Assembly: GCF_932276165.1 (NCBI RefSeq) | Contig: NC_063997.1 | Location: 10,612,001 to 10,676,000, forward strand | DNA: 64,000 nt | Direction of reading: 5' to 3' | From: Plutella xylostella | Taxonomy: Eukaryota; Arthropoda; Insecta; Lepidoptera; Plutellidae | Shown: positions 34,852 to 46,797 of the stretch, piece by piece | Position numbering within the stretch: the first letter of the stretch is position 1 | Layout: each line of letters starts with the position of its first letter | Notes under the pieces: model-generated | The model's database searches: none | What the model was told of the DNA's origin: nothing | Seen by the model: the letters and a program-made list of their open reading frames with translations, nothing else | Position numbers and translations under genes: made by a program

Positions 34852-35088
34852 GACGACTACCGAGGTACCGAGTGGCGTAGTGGTTAGTGACCCTGACTAC
34901 TGAGCCGAAGGTCCCCAGGTTCGATTCCCGGCTGGGGCAGATATTTGTTTAAACACAGATATTTGTTCTCAGGTCTTGGATGTGCCCGTAAAATGGCAAT
35001 AGGCCCGCCCCCTATTACATTGGGACTAACATAACACTGGCGAAAAGTGGGTGCAGTAATACACCTCTTTGTTTTTTTTTTTGTTATT
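34852..35088 (+). mobile_element. tRNA-derived SINE, plus strand, 3' end shortened
   Basis: The A box TGGCGTAGTGG (34873) and B box GGTTCGATTCC (34918) give an RNA polymerase III promoter. The body matches the copy at 43961 up to ACACCTCTTTG followed by a T-run, so the CCCCGCAAGG 3' segment is missing. An 11-bp duplication, TACTTACTGTT, flanks it (34841-34851 and 35089-35099). Confidence 0.85.
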
Positions 35089-35441
35089 TACTTACTGTTA
35101 GTTTCACACCTGAGGTCTTCAATTTAAGCAGTAAGTACTTGCGTTTGGAATGCAGCTCTGGGATTGGCTGAATTGTCGTTTAGTAGGACTACTAGGACTT
35201 AAGTTCTTGCTTATGGATATTTTATAAGAAACAAAATTAGTAAATTGAATTAAGTAGATTCACTCAAGTAAGGAACAGACCCTTATGTAGCACGGGGGCA
35301 GCTTTCATAGAGATATTTGTCTTATATTCATGCTTATATTCAAAGGGTAGTCAGAGGTCATCCACAGTGCCTTTTATTTACCTAACTCTGATTTGTATAT
35401 AATATTTGTATAAAAGGAACTGAAATCTCAATATTATAATA

Positions 35442-35702
35442 ATGGCTTTAAATACAATTGAAAAACATGCATGGATAGTTAACATACTATGTAATATTTT
35501 GACATACACGTGTTTAAATTATTTGGTACTATCTAATTACACATTGTTTTTTATGTGCTTGTTAGAAATGACGCTTGGTAACGAAATTATAGTGATTTTA
35601 CTGATTACCAAATGGGTCTATAATATGTGCCTTGTTGTATTGTTGGTTGTTCTTTATTTTGGTATAATGATAACGAGGAGAAATTCGGTAGTCAACTTGT
35701 AA
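35442..35702 (+). CDS. small hydrophobic ORF with TATA-like box and poly(A) signal
   Basis: 86 codons from ATG at 35442. The peptide is strongly hydrophobic, with probable membrane segments near residues 10-36 (WIVNILCNILTYTC, LFFMCLLEM) and 50-77 (IIVILLITKWVY, LVVLLVVLYFGIM), ending in RR and a short polar tail. TATAAAAGG lies about 35 bases before the ATG. AATAAA lies about 55 bases after the stop, near 35757. That layout would suit a tiny intronless gene with almost no leader. T-rich DNA gives hydrophobic frames by chance, and I recognise no family, so this stays a candidate. Confidence 0.25.
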   Translation: MALNTIEKHAWIVNILCNILTYTCLNYLVLSNYTLFFMCLLEMTLGNEIIVILLITKWVYNMCLVVLLVVLYFGIMITRRNSVVNL

Positions 35703-37210
35703 TTTACAGATAAGATCAGACCTTTTTGAACGCATTACTCTGTGTTTTTTACCTAGAAATAAAAACGTTTATGAAAATCTAATTATTAAATTTATATTAG
35801 GGATGTTAAAACACACTTTAGTTACACCTTTATATCATCAAGGTAACATGTTTAACTACGAAATAAAGGCTACTGGTGGCCATAAGCTGTCACATAGGTA
35901 CATTTATCTACACACACAATCACAGATATCATAATTATAACACTACTCTTTAACGTGCAAAGTAATAGCTTTATTTACAAGCAAATGAACTAGGAACTTC
36001 CAATAGATTACCTAATACATAATACTATAAATAAAGACTTATGTGCTTTTCGTGTTCGCGCTTAAACAGGCAGTGGGCATAAAGTATTATGTTTAGAGTC
36101 GTTCTTATAAGATTTGATGCAATGACAGTAATAAAGCGGCCACTTCCTGTGTGTTGATGACAATAGTGCGTGCGCGACCACCATTTAGAAGGAAAACTGA
36201 CAATTTGATCTAAATAATTGTCGTTAAAGTAAAGTTTTAAGTTCACGACTGTTATGTATTGAAGTGGCAGTGGGCGAGTGTAATTTTAGTTAAACATATC
36301 ACATACTTACTAATTTAATTGTAATAGAAAAGAGGCTACACATGTTCTTACTTACCTAATAATAATTTTATTGAAAGTAACTGTTAAGGAAACCCGGAAA
36401 AATTATGTAAATTTTACTGTGCCGGGCTGCAGCGAGCTGAGCTTGGCAAATCAATTTTCAGGATAAAAGTTTTAAGTGCTTATATTTAGGATAGAGGAAT
36501 ATAATTTATTTTGGGTGGCATTTATCTATTTAATAGCTGGTTTCTTTTCAGCTGTAATTCATATATATCTACATTAGGTAAACAGGGTGCCGAAAGAGGT
36601 TGACTCAGAGGGTCATTCAGAACAAGCTTTTGAACGATAAGCAGTGTCACCCCCTTTCCGCTTACTACTACGTCATTTATACTTTGAGACAGAGAGATAA
36701 TGATAATATTTAAAGTACATATCACTTATAGTCCCTTCACGCTGTGTGAGTTGTATGACACTCATAAAGATTGACAGAACAAAGCGGTAGAAAAACCGGT
36801 GTTAACCAGTTTTCATAAACTCCCGTTAAATAGTTTACTACGCAGGTAAGTGCATTATTTTTAATCTTAACTTTAATGGTCTATAATGTGATGGCAGTAC
36901 GCGCATGCACACGACAATTATCGAGTATTAAATATTAATCCTTCCATCATGCCATTGGCAATGGATATAAAGATAGCTCAAGTCTGTCAGGATATTTTTA
37001 TACAAGACACTGAAGAAATTTATTATAATGGAATATATTATGTATTATATTTTAATCCTTTGTTGTTACTTTTAATCTTTTGTGCCGCTTATACATATTC
37101 TTCTTCATAGTATTTCGATGAAAAATACGAGATACTAGACTATTGTATCTATGCTAGATTGCGTGTAGAAAGCCTATATACAGACTCCGTGCTGAAAGGA
37201 ACGCCTATTA
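35703..37210. other. non-coding stretch
   Basis: No exon is supported. GC rises slightly at about 36420-36450 (GCCGGGCTGCAGCGAGCTGA), without coding signs. Confidence 0.4.
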
Positions 37211-37388
37211 GTGCCAATATCTCCATAGTCGGTTAGAGCATAACCGCAGGTATGCTCTAACCGACTATGGAGACTATGGTTGACTTTTGACACATCTGTC
37301 AAATGAATAATTTTATATGGAGATAACATCATATAATTGATGAACCAATCCCTGGTCGGTTAGATAACCGACTATGCAGAAATTGGGG
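37211..37388. mobile_element. MITE with GTGCCAATTTCTCCATAGTC ends, copy 1
   Basis: It starts GTGCCAATATCTCCATAGTC after TTA. Immediately inside is a hairpin: TAGTCGGTTAGAGCATA is followed by TATGCTCTAACCGACTA, so this copy carries an extra inverted copy of the end. The right end (CCGACTATGCAGAAATTGGG) is degraded. The shared interior is GTTGACTTTTGACACATCTG and AACCAATCCCTGGTCGG. Confidence 0.75.
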
Positions 37389-37449
37389 TTTAGCCAGTCA
37401 GAATAGTGTCAGTCGCTGACTGCCCAGAGACGTCACTCGGTGTGACTCC

Positions 37450-37530
37450 TTTGAAATGAAATTAAATCGTTTATTTTTTCGACGTAGAACATTAGAATTA
37501 CTTGTCAAAAGTCATAATGTCCATTTCACA
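37450..37530 (-). mobile_element. LINE 3' tail with an ATTTC repeat, copy 2
   Basis: GAAATGAAATTAAATCGTTT, then CGACGTAGAACATTAGAATT and ACTTGTCAAAAGTCATAATG, match the copies at 8580 and 41743 (minus-strand LINE 3' end). Confidence 0.5.
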
Positions 37531-40500
37531 AAGGCCCCGTCATTAAGGAGGAAAGAAATGGCGAAAGAAACTCCTCGAGCTTCACACCACATACTCGTAC
37601 TCCTTTTGCCTGTAAGTTCTCGTAGAAAGTCTTAGACGAAGTTAAACTCAAAAGTAATAATGTATTTGTATCTTATTTTCGAGCTCTCTTCAGTCAGTTC
37701 TAAGTAAAAGAAATCAATAAAGGCGACGTCGACAAAAATTCAATTATGATTCCCACTGGAACTACTGCTGACAATAAAAGTGATCTTGTCAAGTTTGTAA
37801 CAATGACAGTTCCAAGAATCCACCTCCGTTATGTGTGTAGCTGTTGCTTGTGTAAGTAAAATTGTACGTACTTTTTACTTAGGTATATTATACATGCCTT
37901 AATATGTACGAACAGACTAAAATGACTAAGTGACATTTTATTTAGATAACTACATATTATGTATAGAACCATTATAGGACATTATTTTTCCGTTTTTGGA
38001 TCGTCGTCGATATGCTTATATTTTGAACATTCAAAATACCCCCGTTTTATCTACCACCAAGTTAGAGTTTGCGATATGTAGGAGGTATTCAGTTTCGTCT
38101 TCAAAACCTAGTCCTTACCACCAAACTAAAACAAACATGTTTAGCTATCGGTTCAGCGGTTCAACATGCAAAATCACTTCCACAACACCAAACCTGAACC
38201 GATACCAAAATAAATGCTTAAAAGGCTATTTAAGTAATTCTGCTGGCAACATTACCGTATTTAAGGAAACATTCGGTCGGTCAGTGCGTGGGAACCAATG
38301 ACAAAGCTCCATTGTTTATCTTGGTCTATGGCGTATGTTTGGTTTGTCTTTGGTCCAGGATGGTTACTCTAGCTGTAAAAAAAACTTAGGAACGAGACTG
38401 GACACGCATTTGCTTAGATTAAAAATATACGATCGACAACTCAATACTCAATAGTTTATTGCATCAATAAGTTTAACAACAAACGTTCGTATATTATTAA
38501 TCTAAGCGCCATCGGTTTGGTATGATTCAACGAGATAGAGTCGTGGCTAGCGCAGCAGCTCTCAAACATATATTTCCGTAGGGTAGAGTGACCCCCGTAA
38601 TGTGCGGGTCAGAGTGCTATCTCGGACAAGCTTGAGATTTTACTGCTGCGTACATTTTCGTGCATTGGGTCTTATCTACTTTAGCTAGTAGGTTTTATTT
38701 TTTGTTATTGGTATTATTGATAATCAGTAACAGAAACATTTAAATAGTTAGGATCATTTTTCTTCATCAATTAATTAGTTTAACAATTAAAACTAGTTAG
38801 TTTTTACTGATGATTAAGATGCCGTATAAGCACAATGAAGCGGGCAGGTAGAAACTTACCTAGAAAGGCGAAACATATTTCCACACTCTGTCACCAAGCG
38901 CGCAAAATGAACGCTTCCTCTCATAAAATTAATATCCCTCTTAATTACCTAACAAGGTAATCTATTAGAGCCACAACTATTCCCACTGCTGAGAAAAAAA
39001 AACTAATGATACAAATTAATTTGAATAAGTAATGACTTCCCAAAGAGAGGAAGTTGAAAGACCTCGGGCGGGTTCCCACATTGGAGTTGTGGAGGTAACT
39101 GGACCTGCTCTAAATGTACCGTTCTGTACGCGGTGGTACCTTGAGGTGACCATGAGGAGAGGTTTTTTGAGGATATTTTTGGATATGACCATGTAGAAAG
39201 AGGGTGCAAGTATGGAGGGAGTCCATCCGAGTGACGGGTAAACGGGAGTCGTCGACTGACGCTAGTCTGACTGTCTATTGTCTAATCTCGGGAAATGATT
39301 AATTTCCCCATGGTGACCAATCTAGTCTAGCTGTAGTGTTTGTCTGACACGTGTGTCTGTACTGTGTATAAATGAAACATAAACATATTGTTAATATATT
39401 TTTTTAAATAATAGTTTAATAATTTTAATCAGCAACAAAATTCTTAACTATACCTACCTACATAGCTAATGTAATTTAAAACCATCAAATTACGAGCCGC
39501 TACTCATTTGAATATAATAAGGTGTACCGTTACATCTTCTAGCATGTACTTGTTAACTATAACTCATAGATATTATTATTTAGAAGCCGAATTAGCTAAA
39601 TGTGGGTCAAAATCTGATGCATGTACTTACTACGATACAACTACGTAGTACGTACTCATTATTATAATTTTGTACGAAAATTAATAAGTCTTATTTGAGA
39701 TTGATTTCCGATGATGACCGCTCTTCGTATTACTTATGCCAAAATACCTCTAACTGTGTTTGTTTGTAAGTACATATTTTATATTATTTCGCAGATACCC
39801 CAAATCCATTACACCTTCACTTTCATAATTTAATAAAATAACCATCCACATACAGTAAAAGCTAAAATGAACAAAGGTATCATCATCACAGCACTTGACA
39901 CCGGCAGTAAAGTAACTTGAAGTCTAGAACCAACATTATTATGACTCGCGCGGCATTGTTAGAGCAGCGCCATCTATTGTGCGATTCCGAGAAACAAACT
40001 TCCTTATTGAACACCATTGTTGGTTCAGGCGGCGACATAAATGGCTTTTAAATGGGTTTCGTTTTTAGTTTAGGTCGTTAGCCCTTTGAGTGTTAGCTGC
40101 TTATAAATGCAGGCACAGGCTTGAACCAAAATGATTGATTAAAAATCAAGTCACTATTTTCTTTCAAATGAAACATGAAAACGGTATATTTCGCCACAAA
40201 GATAGCCCATGAATACGTTATAACAAACTTTAACTCGGGTTAAAAAAGTAGCTTTTATGGAATCACTAAGTTAGGTTTAAAACTTGGGTACTTATCGTGC
40301 ATCAGTCTAGACTAGCAGAACACACGCCATTCATAAAATGTAGAACATAAAAATGAAAACGAAACTACAATTATTCAATGTCACTTTAAAACAAATTGAA
40401 GGTCAGAGCAAAATGAACCTTGTTATTGTGTTGATGAGTGGTAAAATTGAATAAAATCTAGATTTTAAGTTTTATTATCATATCTATGTCAACGAGTTTA

Positions 40501-40919
40501 AACTTACATGTGTGAATTACTCAAGTAGGTAGCAATTCAATTGTTTTATTTGTTGAATGTTAAGAATTTTGCGATGGTTTCTTTATCTGAAACGACTGCT
40601 TGTAAATAAATACTAAACAACAAAAGCTTATGATGAGATCTTTTTCACATCATAGGTACCTACTTACATATTTTTTAATTAATTAAATATAATTCTTATT
40701 TATATGGGTTATATATAAATTGCAACAATTGAGATATAAAAATATAATATAAATAATTAATCTGTTAAAATGCATAAGTTTCAGTACCTAAGTAAGTATT
40801 CAATAAATGTGTAACTATTGCATATTCTTGTGTTATTCTGAGAAACAATGCAAACATTATGTCATTTCGAATTGACCTACAACTGTTGACCCCATCCCAA
40901 ACAAACAATAATACCTAAC
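37531..40919. other. non-coding stretch
   Basis: The open frame at 37996-38301 (101 codons) has no recognisable domain or codon bias. A less AT-rich patch at about 39040-39290 has no supported frame on either strand. A fold-back remnant lies at 38516-38596. Confidence 0.4.
38516..38596. mobile_element. fold-back MITE remnant (GGGTCACTCT family, copy C)
   Basis: CAACGAGATAGAGTCGTGGC, TAGCGCAGCAG and the right end TAGAGTGACCCCC match the family. The left end is not recognisable. Confidence 0.55.
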
Positions 40920-40965
40920 TACACTCGCGACCAATGAAAAAGTTCCACCCACAAAATTACAACGT
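40920..40965. mobile_element. solitary MITE end (TACACTCGCGACCAATG)
   Basis: Only the left terminus of the TACACTCACGGG family (AATGAAAAAGTTCCACC) is present. No matching right end was found in the next 300 bases. Confidence 0.4.
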
Positions 40966-43792
40966 TTTGACTTTTAATTTTACTCGCTTTTTACAATACC
41001 TATTTTATTTTATAAGATTTATTCGTCGACGCAGCTTCATCAGTAGAAGCTGCAAACCATACTTATTACGCACCCTTCTACACATAAACTTTTTACTTAC
41101 CACTTACAATACAAAGCTACCAACACCGATGCACTTCTTAATATCTGATTCACAGCAGATCCATTTTAGCTACCGGGGTCTTTGAACCACAGTCTTTATT
41201 ACAAAACAATAGGGTTGAGAATGCTTAGTTTTATGACTTTATGGATAATCTATTCCGTTCTTAATAACCCTATGGGCACAGTCCGTGACGACGCCGGCCA
41301 GTGTCGTGGGAAGCCAAGAATAGAATAGAATAGTTCGTAGTATCAACAATACCGTGTTGATATGATTATAAGTTGTGTGTTCGTAATATTGAGCTTTGTT
41401 CTGCGGTTGCTCGGGTCAACGATACTTATCGATTATAAACAAGATTTCCCGATTAAATCTTCTCATTAGTAGTTATAGAGAAGCCTTAATAAGCATCGAC
41501 CAATCGGTATCGTATATATGCCATCAAACGGCTTTTCATAAATGTATAGAAAAACAACGTCGACAATGCCGATGAAGTGGACGCACATTTTGAGTGAATT
41601 TTGCGAACAATGCCGAAGGTGGTACCTTTAAAGCTTATTTTCTGGGTTTTTTTTTCAGGAAAGCCTTAGGCTATAATTCTTATTTGATGGGGGACAGTGG
41701 GACAATAACCTTAAATCTTAAGACATTACCTATATACCCTTTAATGAAATGAAATGAAATGAAATCGTTTATTTTTCGACGTAGAATGTTAGAATTACTT
41801 GTCGAAAGTCATAATCTACAACCATTTCACAAAAATATATAATGGAATAATTAAATAATATACTTACGAGTAAAAATTACATTACTACTTTAAATACTAA
41901 GTACCAGTATTCTGCACTATAATGATTATTAATTTAAATATTTATTGTTTCAGGTATGTTTTATGCAGTTATAGCATCCAGTAACATTAGTGAGATCTCA
42001 TTCGATAAGTATTGCATTAGAATATCGTATAATCGATAATAACAGTCAGAGGGCGTAGTACGAGATTTCTCACTGTTCGAGTAGTGAAAACTTAAGGCGA
42101 TTGTCGTAAGTAATTTAAGATTTTGTTACCACTAGCTATAAACTTTTTGCTTCAGTATCGGTTTAAATAGTCCTTATCGTTAGCCCCTCTTAAGCGCTAA
42201 GCCCACTACAGGCACTACTGGCTTCATACAAACCTATTATGCAAAACCAGAAGTAGCTATATCAAAATTGCTAACCAACAATACCCACTTAAACTTGACC
42301 ATCCGTTAAAATTGTGAACTAATGATGTGCCTTATTCAAAAATACGAAGCGTTTTAGTAGCGATTCAAAAGTCATAATACATAGACATAGAAGCAACTCG
42401 GAAAACTATAGAGTTGGCAATGACTCTTTGGTAAAAAAATGTAAGGTAAACAAAGGATGAGTACTTAATTACAAATACAAGGCACACCTAGGTACGTAAA
42501 CACAAATCCATCAAATAAATATTGTTTTCCTTCGTGAGTGATACTCGATTCTGAACTTTGGACTCGTCAATTGTCAATTGTAAGCGTCAATTGAACTGAG
42601 CTTTAAGCCGCAGTTGAGAGCCCGTACTATCATATTCATAAGTATTCAAATCCAAAACAGTATTGAGATTGTTCAGTTATCCAGAATATGGATGGAGGCG
42701 ACACTTTCCCTTAAAATCTTAGACCGTGACGAGTGGCGACTCCACCTGATAATTACTTCGATGGAAAGTGAGGAGTGTATCACTAGTAATTTATTACACC
42801 TTTATTACGACGATCATGCTACAAACGTGGAAGGTATATGTTTACACTAATGTTGGCACGGAAAGCGAGCCAGCGGTGTTAAATAAATAAATAAAAAGTA
42901 GTAGTTAGGTATAAGTACATAGTATCCCAAGCAGATGTGTAGAGTCTGAATCCAGGATAAAAAAATAGAGATCAACAGACAAAGGCATGATATTTACTAC
43001 AGGCTATACCCATATTAATAAAAAACTACATTATTTATATCATAAAATACTTAAGTACTTACATGCTTTTATAATACCTTTAGTTTCACAACAGTTCTGG
43101 TTCCATTTTGAGCTTAAAACGTAGCCTATGATTTAAAGTGAATTAAAGATTACTATCAATAAAAGTGTGGGTAAATATTCACTACTTTTCTCTATTCAAA
43201 AGATGTTAAATTATAATGGACGTAAAACTGATATTAAAATCGCTACTTCCTCACTATTGTCACGCCGATCTATTCGACATAGGGCATGCCTTATTCTTAT
43301 AAAACTTTTGCTTTCAGATATAAGTACTTACCGTTGTTGGCTATTACGAGTAGCTTTTAATCTTATCTCAAGTGTTGTAATGTACAATAAAACTGTTCTA
43401 CTACTACGTAGGTACTTCTACTACTGTATACCGCCGTAGGGATATAAAAATTACTCCACCACATTTCACATCACAGAACAATGCGGAGAACGCAGATTCA
43501 TCGCGTGTTCCTCTCAAATTTATAACGACCACCAATTTATTAACATCAAAACATATAATTATAACACATTCTAGTTTCACTCACAGATTATATCATATAT
43601 ACCTTCGTGTTACCTAATTACTTTCTGCCGCTGTTTAACTAGCAGCTGGAATAATAGGTTTAATTGTGGAGGAATAAATCTGGTATTTCCAAATGGCTTG
43701 ACCCCTGGCCTGCGCCCGCGCCGAGGTAACTTGCCTTGTGCCACCTGGCGCCTGCTTTAAATTTTGTTTGATAGACTAAGTTGTGCCAATTT
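40966..43792. other. non-coding stretch
   Basis: It contains an AAGAATAGAATAGAATAG tail preceded by a GC-rich patch at about 41275-41335 (possible LINE 3' end) and an ATTTC-type LINE tail at 41743-41835. Open frames at 42614 and 43167 show no protein features. Confidence 0.4.
41743..41835 (-). mobile_element. LINE 3' tail with an ATTTC repeat, copy 3
   Basis: GAAATGAAATGAAATGAAAT followed by CGTTTATTTTTCGACGTAGA and AGAATTACTTGTCGAAAGTC matches the copies at 8580 and 37450. Read on the minus strand it is a 3'UTR ending in an ATTTC-repeat tail. Confidence 0.55.
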
Positions 43793-43919
43793 CTCCATAG
43801 TCGGTTAGAGCATAACCAGGAGTACCTAGTGGTTGACTTTTGACATATCTATCATGAATTTTATATGGAGATATAATTGATAAACCAATCCCTGTCGGTT
43901 AGATAACCGAAATTGGCAC
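43793..43919. mobile_element. MITE with GTGCCAATTTCTCCATAGTC ends, copy 2
   Basis: A 127-bp copy from GTGCCAATTTCTCCATAGTC to CCGAAATTGGCAC. The interior GTTGACTTTTGACATATCTA, then AACCAATCCCTGTCGG, matches copies 1 and 3. No coding capacity. Confidence 0.8.
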
Positions 43920-43960
43920 TAAATCTGCAGTGGGATTTTTATCAGATTTTATCAGAAGCA

Positions 43961-44226
43961 CGACGGCCGAATGGCGTAGTGGTTAGTGACCTGACTACTG
44001 AGCCGATGGTCCCGGGTTCGATTCCCGGCTGGGGCAGATATTTGTTTAAACACAGATATTTGTTCTCGGGTCTTGGATGTGCCCGTAAAATGGCAATAGG
44101 CCCGCTCCCTATTACATTGGGACTAACATAACACTCTGGCGAAAAGTGGGTGCAGTAATGCACCTCTGCCTTCCCCGCAAGGGAGTACATTAGTACAAGG
44201 CGTGAGTGCGTGTTTTTTTTTTAATT
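43961..44226 (+). mobile_element. full-length tRNA-derived SINE, plus strand
   Basis: The tRNA-like head has A box TGGCGTAGTGG (43972) and B box GGTTCGATTCC (44015). The body includes the direct pair AGATATTTG...AGATATTTG and GATGTGCCCGTAAAATGGCA. The 3' part CTCTGGCGAAAAGTGGGTG through GGCGTGAGTGCGTG ends in a T-run. The 7-bp duplication AGAAGCA flanks it (43954-43960 and 44227-44233). It is the best reference copy of the family in this window. Confidence 0.9.
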
Positions 44227-45982
44227 AGAAGCAGTTAATTGTATCAGACTGGCTGAATTTCTGAGCTTTAACTGTAAAATACTCCTGAAATACAGTTTTT
44301 ACCAGATTAAGATTCAGTGCTCATTTAAAACCCAAACACTGTTACAATCTTTTGGTAAATTAATAAATACTTAAAATCATGGTAGTAGATTCATAATCTA
44401 AACAAATAATTGTAAATTTTTACCTTCAATAAATTTATGAATCTAGATCTGGATTGTACACATCTAGGCCTCTGAACAATATGATATATTATCCCGTAGT
44501 GTAGGTAGCCTAGGTATACGACTACAGTAACTGCAATCAAGGCTTTTTTTCTAATTCAAATGGATATGAGAAATCGTTAACCCAGTTATTGTTAAATGTA
44601 GAGTTCTTATTATAAATGACGTAGGTCTCTTATTCTTTTTACCATTAAGGGTAATGCATGGGATATATCTAGACTAGATTGCCCTGTAACAATCTAGATT
44701 AGAAATCGTTTGTGGTGAGAAACCCGCGCTGGAGCTTATTACAAATGTGATGAGGTTGTATCATTATTTGGATTTGAACATAAAACATAGTTTTTTAGCC
44801 AAAGTAGTATGGGATAGTGGAACATCAAAGGAAAAATCCATCATATCCCTTGTGTAGTTGTGTATCAACGCAGTCATCAATTTCAGTAATATACCGTATT
44901 TTATGAGTCATATCCGAGAAATACAAACATAACAGTCACCTGCAACTCCCCTGTACTTAATAAACTAACTCTATGTTGCATACAAACACGGAAACCGTAC
45001 ATTTCCATATTATTCACGGCGTCGATTTGTCCTTAGTCCGCGAGTCCCGTTACCCGCCCGCGAATCGCGGAGTGTTATGAGGTGCGGATGATGAATGGTG
45101 TGTGTGAGAGTGTGAGGCTGCGGGGGGCTGCCGCTGATGCTTTGAAGCATCAACAGTTTACCGGTGTAAACAAATACACTTTTTAACCGACTTTGAAAAA
45201 AGAAGGGGGTTCTCTATTCGTATGTAATATGTTTTTTTGTATGTACTTACAGCATTTATTCGAAGCGTAGTAGCAATTTTATGTTATGTCTTTCACCTGC
45301 AAATGTAGATAAATCCTAATTGCAATTTTTGTAGTCCTAACCATAACTTAAATTGATTTCTATGCGTTAATTTATAATATACTTTCGAGCATACATCTTA
45401 CCATACCATCGTTAGCATAAAATTACCTACATTTTAATTTTGTACTTATAAATCATGTAAAAAACTACGTTTATTTTTCAGCTCAATTCATTAAAACGTG
45501 TTGTAAGCTTGATTTATCTTGGCTTCGTAATAAGAATCTAAATTAAGTAAGAATTAACATTACAAGCGTGAAATAGGCAACAGAAGTATCGAAAAAAAAA
45601 TTGCTGCAAGCTGCAGGGTAAAGGCACAGTTCTTTTTAAAAATTAAATGCTGAAGTTTAAAACATTTTTTTCGAGTACTGCTGGCATTTTCAATCCCAAC
45701 TACATATTAAACCAAATACTTGCGGCTATACGGCGGCTTATAGATTTAATATAATTGATGATAGGGTTAAATATATTTAAAAATAAAATTCTTATTTTGG
45801 ATCTACGTGAATATTAATAAAAGAAAAAATACTGCAAGAAAGTTTTTTGTTAATCGTAACAATACATAACAATATTCTTCCCACGGTATTTCATGACATC
45901 GGACGCCAATCAAACCGAAGATTGCATAAATCAATCAAACATCCCCTTAACAACAGGATAGGAACCCGACGTACGCAAAGAG
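44227..45982. other. non-coding stretch with a GC-rich island
   Basis: A GC-rich patch at about 45015-45165 (CCGCGAGTCCCGTTACCCGC, GGCTGCGGGGGGCTGCCGCT) lies in AT-rich DNA. It has no supported frame and could be a regulatory or first-exon region. Nothing else is recognisable. Confidence 0.35.
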
Positions 45983-46369
45983 CCAGGAGGGTCACTCTAT
46001 ACTGGTGAAGAAAGAACGAGAATTGTCGTGCAATCGGCACGCTTAATACAACGAGATAGACTATACAGGGTGTTGCAAAAAGGGTATACTAAGCCGAAAC
46101 CTACATGTGCAGCATGTTATATCTAAGCCCGAAACTGAAATCAGAATTTGAAAATTCGCAATTTTTTTTTTTTATTTTCCTTAGAAACTTTGTTGATCAC
46201 GTGACTTTTTACTATGGATTTTTTTTTTCTCGAATTTCCGGGCTTAGATATAACATGCTGCACATGTAGGTTTCGGCTTAGAATACCAATTTTGCAACAC
46301 CCTGTATAGTGGCTCGAGCATAGCAGCGCTCCGAAACTTAGTTTTTCGTCGTATAGAGTGACCCCCAGG
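45983..46369. mobile_element. fold-back MITE (GGGTCACTCT family, copy D) with nested insertion
   Basis: CCAGGAGGGTCACTCTATA at the left and the inverse of TAGAGTGACCCCCAGG at the right. The core GAACGAGAATTGTCGTGCAA, then ACAACGAGATAGA, is interrupted at 46074-46306 by an unrelated MITE. Without that insert the element is about 150 bp. Confidence 0.75.
46074..46306. mobile_element. MITE with TACAGGGTGTTGCAAAA ends, nested in copy D
   Basis: TACAGGGTGTTGCAAAAAGG and its inverse TTTTGCAACACCCTGTA bound 233 bp, with TA on both sides. The arms pair far inward through AAGCCGAAACCTACATGTGC and GCATGTTATATCTAAGCCC. The interior contains CACGTGAC. Non-coding. It is inserted in the ATAGAC/TAGTGG site of the fold-back element. 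Confidence 0.85.
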
Positions 46370-46683
46370 ACCATAATTTTAATATGACGAAGCTTATAAG
46401 AATTATTGCCGAAGCATGTCAGATGCGATCAGGCTAAAGGAATTATATTTTATTTCTACGCAAATGATCCTTTAGGTTACATGCATACTGAGAGAGTACG
46501 TTTTAACTGTGTCATGTAATTATACATACTTGGTACATAATATGTGCATAGTTGCATTTATACATTATCATTTAATGATATCACACAAAATTCCAATAAA
46601 CCCATCGTAAGAAAATCAGTCACGTGAAGTGAATTGTCATTCTACAGCTACAAGAAAACACAACGAAAATCGGATCAGCTGTT

Positions 46684-46797
46684 TGGGAGTCTTAGAAACT
46701 TAGTTGGTCACGTGACTTTTTACTATGGAAAATATATTTTTTTTCGCGATTTTTTAATAGGTTTCGGCTTAGTATACCCTTTCTGCAACACCCTGTA
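46684..46797. mobile_element. MITE with TACAGGGTGTTGC ends, truncated copy
   Basis: GTCTTAGAAACTTAGTTGGT, then CACGTGACTTTTTACTATGG and the terminal AGTATACCCTTTCTGCAACA. The right half matches the family and the left part is missing. The preceding segment (CACAACGAAAATCGGATCAG) is another repeat remnant. Confidence 0.6.

Noticed and set aside
37996..38301. 101-codon plus-strand ORF
   Set aside because: Low-bias composition, no ATG at the listed start (TTG), no recognisable motif and no regulatory context.
43972..44025. tRNA-like A and B boxes as a real tRNA gene
   Set aside because: There is no complete cloverleaf or acceptor stem, the unit continues into a SINE body, and it has target duplications.
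43913..44190. Open frames on both strands over the SINE (72 and 82 codons)
   Set aside because: They are translations of the SINE itself; the same peptides appear wherever the SINE lies (for example 21829-22215).
46141..46374. 77-codon minus-strand ORF
   Set aside because: It spans the nested MITE and its host fold-back element; lysine and isoleucine runs come from the AT-rich centre.
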